Positions 12,830 to 24,217 of a DNA stretch of 64,000 nt are shown piece after piece. The notes below the pieces were generated by a model. It was not told where the DNA came from, searched no databases, and saw only the letters and a list, made by a program, of their open reading frames with translations. Made by a program: the position numbers and the translations under genes. The stretch is taken from positions 6,470,981 to 6,534,980 of the forward strand of contig CM046339.1 of NCBI GenBank assembly GCA_025403435.1. Reading direction: 5' to 3'. Source of the DNA: Artocarpus heterophyllus. Lineage: Eukaryota; Streptophyta; Magnoliopsida; Rosales; Moraceae. How positions within the stretch are numbered: position 1 is the stretch's first letter; each line of letters starts with the position of its first letter.

Positions 12830-14450
12830 TGTACTTCAAAAAGTACTCTACAAATATTTTTGGGCTCTTTTTTAGACAAAATCCTCTTTTTGGTTTTTTA
12901 GTTTAAAACACGTTACCATTAAATATTTGAGAAAATATGATATCATGCCACACCTTTACATCATTTTTTTAATGCCACAAAAAATTAATTCTACAACCTT
13001 TTTTTCTTTTCTTTTTGAGAAAATTACCTATTATGCCACACTTTTAAAAGTTATGTTTGTTTGTGCTACATTTTAAAAAAAATTTACACTATTAATCATA
13101 CATGTTAAATTATGCCAGATATAAACATATATAATATTTATAAAAAATAAATCTTAAATGATAGATTTATAAAAATTTCCCTTTCTTTTTTCCTATCTCT
13201 TTTTTTTTCTTTCCTGATTTTCCCCCCTCTCTTTTTTTTCCTGATTTTCCCCATGTCTCTCGTCTCTCTTTCTTTTTCATGTATTCTCTCTTCCCTCTCC
13301 CTTCTCTCTCTCCTTATACTTTTATTTGTCTACCTCTAGAGCTTCTCCATCCCGACGCCCCTCCAACAATCCTTGGGAAGCCACAATCGAGAATGGCCGT
13401 CCTTGTCAGATCTGAGCGTCAAGTCCCCATCAAATCTGGCCCATGCCTTTCATCACCATCTGATCTGAGCCTCGCTTCGTTTGTTGTCACCGTCTCCTCC
13501 AAGTTCGAGCCTCGCATCCATACAAGAGATTTTCTCAATCAATTTTCTCCATTTGCTGGGGTTCTCTCTCTCAAATCCCAATTCACCGTTTGAGATCCAT
13601 ACAGGAGATCCCAATTCGTCCTCAATATGGAAGAAGAAGTGCATGAGGAGGTTGAAGAGAAAGCATAGAAAAGATGAGGCAGAGATCCAAGTGAGAGCAT
13701 AGCACCAATTGTTGCAGTTTCATCGCCTTGGCAAAAAGCTCTTTCTTTCGCCTGGTGTTTTGTTGTTCGTCAGTTTCTGTTTTTTTTTTTTTTTTCGTCT
13801 TTGTTAGGAGTTACGTGGAAACTCTAGTGTTGTTTTCAGCCTGGGTGTTTTCACATTCTCCAGTCATTAAATTTCAATTCTATTTTGTTAAGACTCATTT
13901 TTGATTATGAATATATTATTTTGCTTTTGCTAGTAAATTCAATTAAGTTTTTTCCTGTTATATTCTTGGTGTTTGTTTGACCATTGATTGAGAATTCTCT
14001 TGCTCGTTTATTATGATTCTGCGTGATGAATTCATGAACTAATTGAAAAGAATAGAGCAGAATTTTGCACCATTTTTTCCATAATTTGAGGAAAAAAATC
14101 GTCAAGACGTTTTAGGTTTGGATTTAGCTCAATGGAAGTTTTTTTTCAAGTTTTTTTGTTTTAAATTAAATGATGTTTGTTCTGGTATCAATGGATGTTT
14201 GTTTATACAAATTGGGAAATGAAGCTCAGTTAAAAACACTATAGAAGATGAAGCTTTTTGTTTGGATTCGGCTGAAAAAATTCTGGTAATGGTTTTTAAT
14301 AAAACTAGAGAAATATTTTGAGGGACACGCAACATACTTTTGGGGACATGAAAAATATTTCAAAAGAACATGTGGATATATCTTAGAAGAACATGCCCTA
14401 AGTATGTGGCATAAAAACTTTTAACTTTTTACCGCATAAATAAAAATTAA
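12830..14450. other. CT-rich and AT-rich block without a supported gene
   Basis: 13150-13330 is a pyrimidine-rich microsatellite-like tract. 13330-13700 has higher GC and short ORFs on both strands, with no recognisable domain. Both flanks carry similar words: ATTATGCCACACTTTTAAAAG near 13030 and, inverted, TTTTATGCCACATACTT near 14415. This suggests a mobile unit that captured unique sequence, but neither long terminal repeats nor a duplication could be confirmed. Confidence 0.3.
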
Positions 14451-14785
14451 GTTACAAAAAATGACATTTATATATTCTTAAATATTTAATAAAAAAAGAA
14501 TAAGAGAAATGACAAATTTTTTAAACTTTTTGAAGTAAATATCAAATTTTTTGAAAATATTTATAATAAATAGTAATAAAAAATTACTCTTAAAAAAGTT
14601 TTTTTACTCATTGTAAATAGATAAGCAAAAAATATTTTTATCGAGTAAATTTTTTATTTACTGTTATTTACTATAAATATTTTCAAAACCTGTTATTTAC
14701 TTCAATAAGTTTTAAAAAAATGATGTTTATTTTAATTTCCATGTGAAATAATAAAATAAAATAAAATCTATATAAAAGGGACTTA

Positions 14786-15525
14786 GGGCCCGTTAATGAT
14801 AGTTTGCGCTTTGCTTTTAAACGATAGAAAAAGAAAAGTATAAGTTACTCCTTTTTAATTAGTTTTTAGATAATGTATGAAAAAATGTTTTTTTTAAATT
14901 TTAGAAAAGCTTTGAACCTATTTGGTGAAATAAGTCAAAAGTTTTTACTGTGACTAGTGAAGCCAAGTATGACTGGGGGGGTACGTTTTTAAAATTTAGA
15001 TTTTAACCCTTAATTTGTGATTTAATTAGTTATGTCTTTATTTTGAAAGAAAATAGCAAACAACTTGCCACAAAATAATTGAAATATAGTGTTGTGCACC
15101 CACGAAATAACTGAAATATATTATTATACCCCCTCGAAAAATTAAAATTGTTGTTATACTTTGGTTTCACAAAAAAAAATTATAATTATGCCCAACTCAA
15201 TCATTGAGATGTAGAATTATATATCTTTGTTTAATAAAATACTATTTCTAATTTTTACATAGCACCCACTGAGAAGAAATTTTGGCTCTACCACTGCTTA
15301 TTGCTATAAAAAGTTATGTAATATAAGAACGTACATGGAATTTATAATTTATTATTTACAAATATAAAGTTAAAAAAGTAAATAAAAAAGCTTTTCATAA
15401 ACGCTTTTTCCATAAGCACCAAAAAAGGTTTGTTCCAAAAGTGTTTGTAAAAGCTAAAGTTTAAATAGCTTGTCTACCTAACAAATCCAAAAACTACTTA
15501 TTTTAAGTTATTTGAAACAGGGCCT
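14786..15525. other. Possible decayed MITE
   Basis: It is bounded by GGGCCCGTTAATGATAG and, inverted, GGCCCTGTTTCAAATAAC. The interior is AT-rich and non-coding. The ends are only partly alike and no duplication is visible, so this is tentative. Confidence 0.3.
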
Positions 15526-15578
15526 TTTTTTCCTTACTCTTTTTGTTATTTCTAAAATATTATTTTTTAAGAAATTTA

Positions 15579-15845
15579 GAGTTTTAAATTAAAAGGGCAT
15601 GAGGGCACAATTTACATTTAATTCCGAGAAAATTGAAGTAAGAATTATTGATTTGGTATTCCATAAACACTGAAATATTGTTTTTATTATAAACAGAATA
15701 CTTTTCAAAAAATTAATTTAGAGTTTTAAATTAAAAGGGCATGAGACAATTTACATTTATTTCCCAAATATTTGAAGTGGGAATTACTGATTTGGTATTC
15801 CATATACACTGAGATACTGTTTTTTGAACAAATAGAAAACTTTGT
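15579..15845. repeat. 142-bp tandem duplication
   Basis: GAGTTTTAAATTAAAAGGGC starts at 15579 and again at 15721. Both units continue through similar CAATTTACATTTA and TGATTTGGTATTCCATA words to a CTGARATAYTG end. The units differ by scattered substitutions and small indels. Non-coding. Confidence 0.8.
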
Positions 15846-16029
15846 TGGAAATGAACAAACTAAGACATAAAAACCAAATCAAAATGAAGAAAACCTAAAT
15901 CAAAAGCGAACAAGCCAAATTAAGCGACACATAAGAAAATCTAAATCTTAATATTTTCTTATTTTAAAACCCCCTCCCTACACTATTTAACCTCATAAAA
16001 TGAACAAATAACATCTAACAATTTTTTTC

Positions 16030-17170
16030 CAAGAAACTGAAACCACAATTTCTTCTTTTTGCGCAAGTATGGGATTATTAATTTCTAGATATTTATGCAG
16101 TTCAAGGACTTCTGAAGATTCTTCTTCCGCTAGATCCGCCCAAGATTGCCTATTCGTTGCCTGTGAGTATCTTGTTGATAAACTTCGATTAATTTTGAAA
16201 GGCGAGTAAGACTAACTTCCAAATTGATACCATGGAAACTTTGGAAAACCGGAGGATAAATATGCGATGACAATTTACAAAACAGGGGGGAGTAATTGTA
16301 TTATCGAGAACCAAAAGTTCTGCATTCTCAACCAATTCGTCGATTGAAGAGTCCGGTGTTGAGTTGTTGGAAATTATCTCCTTCGCATTGTGTTATGCGT
16401 CATTGTTTAGAACGAGCACATTTATGGTCGCCACGTGGTCACTTGAAATTTCAGAACACCAGTTTTTTTAGTTGTGTACCTTGAACAACCACCATAGAAT
16501 TTTTTCATCTTGTTGGTTGTTGGTCTGTTGGGGAGAATTGGGTCTGAACTTGTTGCAGGGAACTAACCTTCATGGCAAAGGTTTTGATTCTTGTACTTGA
16601 TTGTTGTGATTAGGATTTTTTCTACAATTAGCTAGTGATTTACCCACAACAATGCAATGGCTAGAAAAATTCAGAAAATTCTTGTATTCGATTGATGCGA
16701 AAAAAACAATGGTCTTTCCTTCAACCATAAGAATCCGGAGGATACTTAGTTAAACCTACATCCACCAAAACTCGAGCAAAGTGACCAACCTCACCCTCTA
16801 GTGTGGCAAGATCAATTTTGAGAGTACTAATACCCTGAGCAATATGAGTCAAAATTTGTGGATCCAATATTCCAGTCCAAGTTCATCAAAACAGACCCAA
16901 ACTTGAGCATTAGATGGACGTTGGATATGCGGCTTGAAGTCCTTAAGTCCATCGTTGTAGTCATAAAATTTCAAGTTTTACCATCCATGTTCCCACAAAC
17001 CATGCCTTATCACGATCTACAAGGTTGAAAAGGGAAATGTTGTAATAGCCTTTTCCCCAAGGAAAAGAAATTTTTCACGATTCTTGAGGGCGTTATTTCA
17101 ATTGAGAAATTTTCCATGGAGCTTCACCCTTAGACATAGTGAGTCTTCCAATAATTGAAGCCTTATATTC
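16030..17170 (-). pseudogene. Decayed LINE-type ORF with DUF4283-like region
   Basis: Minus-strand translation from ~17165 gives IIGRLTMSKGEAPWK, then GKGYYNISLFNLVDRDKAWF and QVWVCFDELGLEYW. After a frameshift comes ILTHIAQGISTLKIDLATLE and HFARVLVDVGL (~16750). This order and these hydrophobic/Trp landmarks are typical of the DUF4283 region in ORF1 of plant L1-type retrotransposons. Stops near 17080, 16955 and 16735 inactivate it. Farther left (16165-16120) a separate RQSWADLAEEE stretch resembles an ORF1 start, so two fragments may be joined. Function is inferred from family resemblance only. Confidence 0.6.
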
Positions 17171-17248
17171 TTAAAGCCATTTTTGATAGATTTGCCAAAG
17201 ATGATGCCAAAATGCCAAACTGACAAAGCAATAAAAATGAATTGATAT

Positions 17249-17370
17249 ATTAAATGTGGTGTTTGAAAAGTGGTGAGAACCATTGGTTACAACCACTTTT
17301 ACTTGAGCATGTGAGAGTTTTACACTGTAGTAATTTTTTTTATTATTACTGTAGCATGTGAGAGCTTTAC
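17249..17370. mobile_element. Tourist-like MITE, left half, split by the gypsy insertion
   Basis: GTGTTTGAAAAGTGGTGAGAACC and the following CATGTGAGAGTTTTACACTG match, inverted, the right half of the MITE at 39152-39329. The element continues at 26329 after the 8.96-kb gypsy insertion. The left boundary is approximate. Confidence 0.75.
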
Positions 17371-19510
17371 TGTCACGCCCCGAAGTACCGGAGGTGACGT
17401 GGCGGTCTATTTAAATTAATTAAATAAGAATTTAATTAAAACCAATGGTTTGAGAATCAAATTAAGTGAGAAATAAGAAGATTTTAACCACGTTTTATAA
17501 AAGAATTTATAAATATTAAGCAAGGAATAAAAATTAATAAAGAACCGCGAGTATGGGTTCCACCACCCACAACTTGTGCACACACATGGTTCTGACAATA
17601 TCATGAATACAATTACAGTCCAAGTACAAATAAAGTTAACTCTTACATGCCTTGATTAAATAGTACAAAAGATAAAATATCCTCCTATTGCTCTTGAGTT
17701 CGGTCCGAAGAATCCTCTCTAAACCTAAATGGGAAACCACCTAGAGGGGGAAATTTAAAACAATAAAACGTGAGCGAAAGGCTCATTAGGACTATGTTTT
17801 ATAAAATAATTTAATTTAAAGAAACATTTCATTGACAGGAGTACTCAAAAAAAACCTTAAATAAATAAATAAATAAATAATTTGAGTAGAACCGTCCTGA
17901 CTCAAAACAGTCTACTTACACAATCAGAAATACCATTTTTCTTTTCCTAGGCAAACCATGATATCACCACCGTAGTGGCCCAGCTGGGTTTCGGGACCTG
18001 CCCCCAAGGTCAATCGCTACACAACCCGATCTCTGATATGGCATCATGCCTATGTGTTTATTATCATTATCATTCAAAACCCAATTACCGAGTGTTGTCA
18101 ATTACATTCATTATGAAATTCATTTCAGATCACGGTATATTAAAATATAACCGATAAATTCATTTTTAAACAACCGTTGAAAACATTTTGATAGAAATCC
18201 TTTTTAAAGCCAATTCATTTCAAAACCAGGCTACCAAAGAAATAGGATAAAAGTCCTACCTCAATACTCGTGCTGATGCCCCACACCGTAATCCCGGTCC
18301 GCTATACGTTAGCTCCGCGGAACCACGAACGATCCTAGATACAAACTAAGTCGATCAATATCTAGTTTGAAACATTCTATGTTACTAAATCATTTCATGA
18401 TGTCCTAGTGTGCCATTTGTATCATTAAAATCATTCTATAAGGTTGGGATTTAAATCAGGGTTCAAAACAGTGAAAACGGGTGAAAAATCACAAAATTTT
18501 CCATGCCTCGGTCGGCCTGCTGGACTCCCTGCTTCGGCCGGCCGAACTACACAGTTCGGCCTGCCGGAAGCAAAGTTTGGTCGGCCGAACACTTCCCCAG
18601 GTTCGGCCTGCCGGTCAGAAGAACACCGGCCTACCGATCATCACTCCGGCCTGCCGAACTGGGAAAATCCAGAAATCCCAGCCACGGGTTTCTCGATCCA
18701 CAAAATCCAAATCTTGATTCTAACCTGTTTTTCTCAAATTCCAGGCATGAAAAACAATCATAGTTGATAGAAAAACATACTAGAACATGTTTGAACTCAT
18801 TTAAACAAGATTTAAACTCGAAATCCTCAAAAATCCAAAAATGAGAAAATGAGGAGAAAAATGAAAAATCTTGAATTCAATCCATTTTTCTTCAATCTAA
18901 GCTTAGATTCTAGTTGTTCTAAGTTCATTTAACTCAAATCTATGGTTTTCTAAGCTTAAACAACCCTAGATTTCAAAAATGTACAAAATTGAAAATTTTT
19001 GTAAAAAGTTTAGAAATTTTGAATCTAACCTCGAATCGAAGCTTCAATCCGCGTTCTCGATTGCTAAATCACGTCCCCGAGCCTCGTCCTTGCTATCCCG
19101 AAGCTTGGATTCGAATTTGGTTTCAAAAATTTTGAGAGAGATAGAGAGAGAGAGAGATTGCCGAGAGATATGAAGAGGAAGAGAGAGAGAGGCTACGTGA
19201 GAGTGAGGAGAGAGAGAGAGAAGAAGGAAATAAATAGAGAAAATCGGTGGGCGGTTTTACTGTGCGAAAACCATGTGCCGCCTACGGTTTTGCAAAATGG
19301 AGTATTTTTAACATTTTACAAGTTGTTGTGTTTTAAAACTCAAAACATCATTTTAAAACAATAAGAAATCATTTGGACGCATCAATTTAACAAAACAACC
19401 AAAAATTCAAAATCCCACCAAATAATCTAATTAATGTTAAAACATTAATTATGGCACACTAATTCATCTTTTACATTACATTAGCATTAAATAAATTTCG
19501 AGGCGTTACA
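17371..19510 (-). repeat. Chromovirus 3' LTR
   Basis: It begins TGTCACGCCC and ends GGCGTTACA. It holds a GC-rich palindrome array at 18510-18661 (TTCGGCCTGCCGAA, TTCGGCCGGCCGAA) in an otherwise AT-rich LTR, and a GA-repeat tract at 19130-19230. It is 29 bp longer than the partner LTR, largely because it has extra array sequence. Confidence 0.95.
18510..18661. repeat. Array of TTCGGCMGGCCGAA-type palindromes in chromovirus LTR
   Basis: About eight imperfect copies of a 12-14-bp palindrome with 5-6-bp arms (TTCGGC...GCCGAA), spaced 15-25 bp. The partner array is at 25355-25480. The same core is arrayed in the unrelated Copia family A. Confidence 0.85.
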
Positions 19511-19523
19511 ACTCTCCACCCCT
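19511..19523 (-). other. Chromovirus polypurine tract
   Basis: The minus strand reads AGGGGTGGAGAGT directly before the 3' LTR, the expected place and composition for priming of plus-strand synthesis. Confidence 0.8.
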
Positions 19524-19558
19524 AAAAGAAATTTCACCCTCAAAATTTACAACTCATC

Positions 19559-22500
19559 TCAAAAACAAAACAAATGCGGATACAATTCCCGCATACTCGA
19601 CTCTAGTTCCCAAGTGGATTCATTAACCCCATGATGCTGCCACACGACTTTTACCAACGGTATCTCACGACGACGTAAGCTAATCACTTTCCGATCGATA
19701 ATCTGAATCAGCACTTCTTTGTACGTCGTATCTTCCTGAACCTACACATCGCGGAACGAAACTATCGTACCCTGCTCAAGTGGACACTTCCTAAGCATCG
19801 ACACATGAAACACATCGTGAACATGAGAAAGTTCGGGCGAAAGATCAAGCCGATAAGCGACCACACCAACACGCTGAGTGATCTCGAACGGCCCAATATA
19901 CCTCGGCGCGAGCTTCCCACTCACTCCGAACCGCATAGTCCCCTTACCAGGCGATACCCTCAAGAGAACGAAATCTCCAACCGTGAACTCTAAGGGTCTA
20001 CGTCTCCTATCCGCATAGCTCTTCTGCCGACTCTGAGCTGCCCTCAACCGATCTCGAATTACCGCGACTTTCTTGTTGCTATCACGAATCTCATCCGGCC
20101 CAAGAATAACCCTATCTTCTGGCTCAGCCCAACACACAGGTGACCGACACGGTCGCCCATACAACGCCTCAAATGGTGCCATACTGATACTCGCCTGATA
20201 GCTATTGTTGTACGTGAATTCTGCCAAATGCAAACATTGCTTCCAATTCCCGCTGAAGTCCAACGCACAAGCTCGCAACATATCCTCGAGAACCTGAATA
20301 ACCCGCTCAGACTGCCCATCACTCTAAGGATGAAACGCCGTACTGAAGTTCAAATCCGTACCTAAAGCCTCCTGAAAACTCCAACAGTACTTAGCATTAA
20401 ACCCGATGTCTCGATCAGAGGTGATGGACAAAGGAACTCCATGCAACCTCACAATATTCTGCATATACAACTCCCCGAGAACCTTCCTAGAACACGTCGA
20501 CCTAAACGGAATGAAATGAGCTAATTTCATCAACCCGTCGACCACAACCCAAACTACATCGTGCCGCTGCTCCGTCCTCGGCAAACCTGTGAGGAAATCC
20601 ATCGTCACATGCTCCCATTTCCACCCTAGAATAGGAAGCGGCTAAAGCTAACCTGCAGGCTTCTGATGCTCGGCTTTCACCTGAAGACACGTCGAACACT
20701 TGGCCACGTACTCGCGAACATCTTTCTTCATGCCTCTCCACCAATACTGCCTCTTCAAATCACGATACATCTTGGTGCTCCCCGGATGAATAGCGAACTG
20801 AGACCTATGAGCTTCATCTAAAACGGTTTTCGTCACCTCGGTGATAACTAGAACTGCAAGATGCTCCTGGAAGTACAACGATCCATCTGCATGCACGCTC
20901 CATTCCTCGAACTGCTCCCCGTTCTGAATCCGCGACCAAATCCCCTACAAATGTCGATCCTGCCACTGACTTTGCTTCACCATTCGAACAAGAGCTGGAG
21001 TCGCTTCCACATGATACACCGAAACACGATCACAGTCTTCATGATACCATAGCCGATACTCACTCACTGTCGCATCCCTGCTCCAGTCCTCAAAAATCAA
21101 ACAAGCGAGAATCCCTGAAGATTTCCTGCTAAGCACGTCCGCGACCACGTTAGCTTTCCCAGGATGATACTGCAACGCGAAATCATAATCCTCCATATAC
21201 TCTACCCATCTGCGCTGCCTCAAATTGAGATCCCTCTGGGTGAACAGATACCTCAAACTCTTGTGATCGGAGAAGACCTGAAACGACGCTCCATACAAAT
21301 AACACCTCCAAATCTTCAGCGCGTAGATCACCGCTGCAAGCTCTAAATCGTGAGTAGGATAATTCCGCTTGTGAGGTCGTAGCTGTCTCGATCTGTACGC
21401 AACTACACGTCCAAGCTGCATCAGCATGCATCCAAGTCCGCGCCCTGAAGCATCCGCATAAACCTCATATGGCTCATCACTGCTAGGAATAACCAACACT
21501 GGTGCTGAAGTCAACCGGTTCTTCAATTCCTGAAAAGCAAGCTCACAATCTTCATTCCACTCAAACCTGACATTTTTCTTGATTAATCTCGTCAACGGAG
21601 CTGCAATCTTCAAAAAATCCTTTACAAATTTCCTGTAATATCCAGCAAGGCCTAAGAAGCTACGAATCTCCGCTACATTCCTTGGTCGTTCCCATTCCAA
21701 TATAGCTTCAATCTTGGACGGATCCACTGAAATACCATGCTCTGAGATAACATGACCCAGAAACTTGACCTTAGTCAACCAGAACTCACACTTTTCCCTC
21801 TTAGCATACAACTGGTGCTCCCGCAAAGTCTAAAGCACGATCCGGAGATGCTGCTCATGCTCCTCCCAAGTCTTAGAATACACAAGAATTTCATCGATGA
21901 ACACGATCACGAACTGATCCAGATACGGCCTAAATATCCTATTCATCAAGTCCATAAAAGCTGCCGGAGCATTCGTCAACCCAAATGACATAACCAAAAA
22001 CTCAAAGTGCCCATACCGAGTCCTAAAAGCTGTCTTGGGAATATCCTCTTCCTTGATCCTGAGCTGATGATAACCTGACCGCAAATCAATCTTTGAGAAG
22101 TATCGCGAACCTCCCAACTGATCAAACAACTCATCAATCCTTGGCAAGGGGTACTTGTTCTTCACCGTAACACGATTCAGCTGTCGATAATCCACACATA
22201 ACCTGAGAGTCCCATCATGCTTCTTAGCAAACAAAACCGGTGCTCCCCACGAAGATGTGCTATTTCGAATATACCCCTTATCAGCAAGCTCCTGAAGTTG
22301 CTTCCTCAATTGCTTCATTTTTGCCGGCGCCATCCGATAAGGTGCCATAAAAATCGGTGATGTCCCTGGAAACAACTCGATACCAAACTCAATCTCCCGA
22401 TGCGGTGGTAATCCTGGCAACTCTTTAGGGAAGACATCCTCAAACTCATCAACCACCGAAATAGCTAAACTGCCTCTCGGAACATAGGGCTCGCAATCCA

Positions 22501-24112
22501 GGTTGGCAAAAAAAGCACAACAACCTAGATTCCTTCGCCCTCCTAGACACGACTTCATGAGACGCTCACTCATTAACCAATCACCACCACCCTGGTAAGT
22601 GGTCACTTTTCTAAGTTGGCAGTCCACGACTGCACTATACCTGGACAGCCAGTCCATCCCTAGAATCACATCATAGGAGCTCATGGGGAGTATAATCAAA
22701 TCACTTTTCAAAATCCCATCCCTAATCTTTATTTTACAGGATTTACACATACAATTTACACACACCCGCCCCAAGGGAGAAGTTATGACTAGGGGTTCAT
22801 TAAACTCTTCTACCTCTAATCCCAAGGCATGTACAAAAGAACTCGAAATGAGAGAATGAGAGGCACCGGTATCAAATAAAACGTGAGCTAAAGATCTAGA
22901 AACCAAGATCATACCATCGACAACTGCGTTACCAGTCTGAGAATCTGACCCTCCAGATGCCATTGCATGAACCTGCACTAGCGCCTTTCCTTTTCCTCTA
23001 CCGACATTGTTGGGTCCTAGATTACTCGGCCGATACTGCTGAGATGGAGACGACTGCACACTACCTGTACTCGGGGCTCTATACTGAGGAACACTGCACT
23101 AAAAATACTGCGGCTGCTGCCCCCGTATCGGATATGAGAATTGCTGAGGAGAAAACTACGGATACTGCAACTGCGGGTACTATAGAGGTGGAGGTAGGGT
23201 CTGAGGCTGAGACGAACGACTGGCATCCTCCCCGGTCTGAGATCCAAGACGAGCACTCCTGATTGGGCAATTCCTCTTGATGTGTCTGGGCTACTGACAG
23301 AAATGACAATGAAAGCTGTAGGGATTGCTGCGCCCGCTGCCAGATGAACTGCTGCTGCCACTGGTCGCACTACCTTGCTTGCCTTTCCCCAGAACTGGAC
23401 GACTACTGGTGCTCTTCCTGCCACTCCTCTGCGGTCCTCCTGAAGCCTTAGCTCGGTCCTCACAATACTGCACATAATCACTCTCCACAGAGATCGTCGA
23501 CGACACAAGCTCTCCGAAACTCCTAAGCCGTAGAGCAACCAACTGCCGCCGAATAGGAGCCTTGAGTCCTTCCTGAAACTTAATACACTTTTCATGCTCC
23601 GATGCCACCGCTGATGGAGCAAACCTAGCCAATTCATTAAACTTTGCCTCATACTCCCACACTGACAGCTCACCCTACTGTAACCTGTAGAACTCAGCTA
23701 CCTTCTGATCTCTATACCCTTGCGGAAAATACCGATCATAGAACAGCTCCTCGAACTTGTCCCAACTGATATCGCCACCGCGCTCCAGACGGTTAGTCTG
23801 TTTCCACCAAGTGTTAGCGCCACCCTCGAGCTTATACGCAGCAAACTCCACACGATACTCCTCGGGCACACCAAGATTATCCAAATGCTTCAAGATCGAA
23901 TCCAACCAATACTCTGCTAACTGTGGATCCCCATTGCCATCAAAAGTCAGAATAGACGCCCACCGAAATTCCTTAAAATATGCATGCCGACTACCAACAT
24001 CCGAATCCCCCGGTCTAGCCCTAGCTGCCATCTGCCGGAAAGCCGCAGACCTCATCATGCTCTCATCATTTTCGAACTCGGCGTCAGCAGTCGAATGACA
24101 TCTAGGTGCCAT
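19559..24112 (-). pseudogene. Chromovirus gag-pol polyprotein, one frame with eleven TAG stops
   Basis: It runs from ATG 24110-24112 to TGA 19559-19561 as 1518 codons in a single frame without frameshift. Order: retrotransposon gag (~23930-23600), CCHC-like knuckle with CHFC (~23310), protease [12 protein letters not shown] (~22880), RT (22330-21830), RNase [12 protein letters not shown] (~21450), integrase HHCC (from ~20830) and core (MDFLTGLP ~20600, SDRD ~20420, DGQSERVI ~20310), then a chromodomain-like tail (GVNESTWELE ~19590). Premature TAG codons start (plus strand) at 19742, 20324, 20642, 20648, 20945, 21830, 23099, 23156, 23180, 23291 and 23675. The RT box reads FIDE where FIDD is usual, so the second Asp is lost. 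It is dead as it stands. Confidence 0.95.
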
Positions 24113-24202
24113 TCTCTCACTTCTGAAAACAAAATTTGGACTGTCAGAGGTATTTCATTGTCAAACCTATGTGTGCACAATTCCCAAGGTTCATAACCTT
24201 GA

Positions 24203-24214
24203 GCTTTGATACCA
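24203..24214 (-). other. Chromovirus primer-binding site
   Basis: The minus strand reads TGGTATCAAAGC three bases inside the 5' LTR. This is one base different from the TGGTATCAGAGC complementary to initiator Met-tRNA that many plant elements use. Confidence 0.75.
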
Positions 24215-24217
24215 TTC

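Noticed and set aside
13279..13593. 104-aa plus-strand ORF in the CT-rich block as a gene
   Set aside because: Low-complexity start, no recognisable domain, overlapping ORFs on both strands, and no splice or neighbour support.
16296..16484. 62-aa plus-strand ORF
   Set aside because: It lies antisense in a decayed LINE-type region and has no similarity that I recognise.
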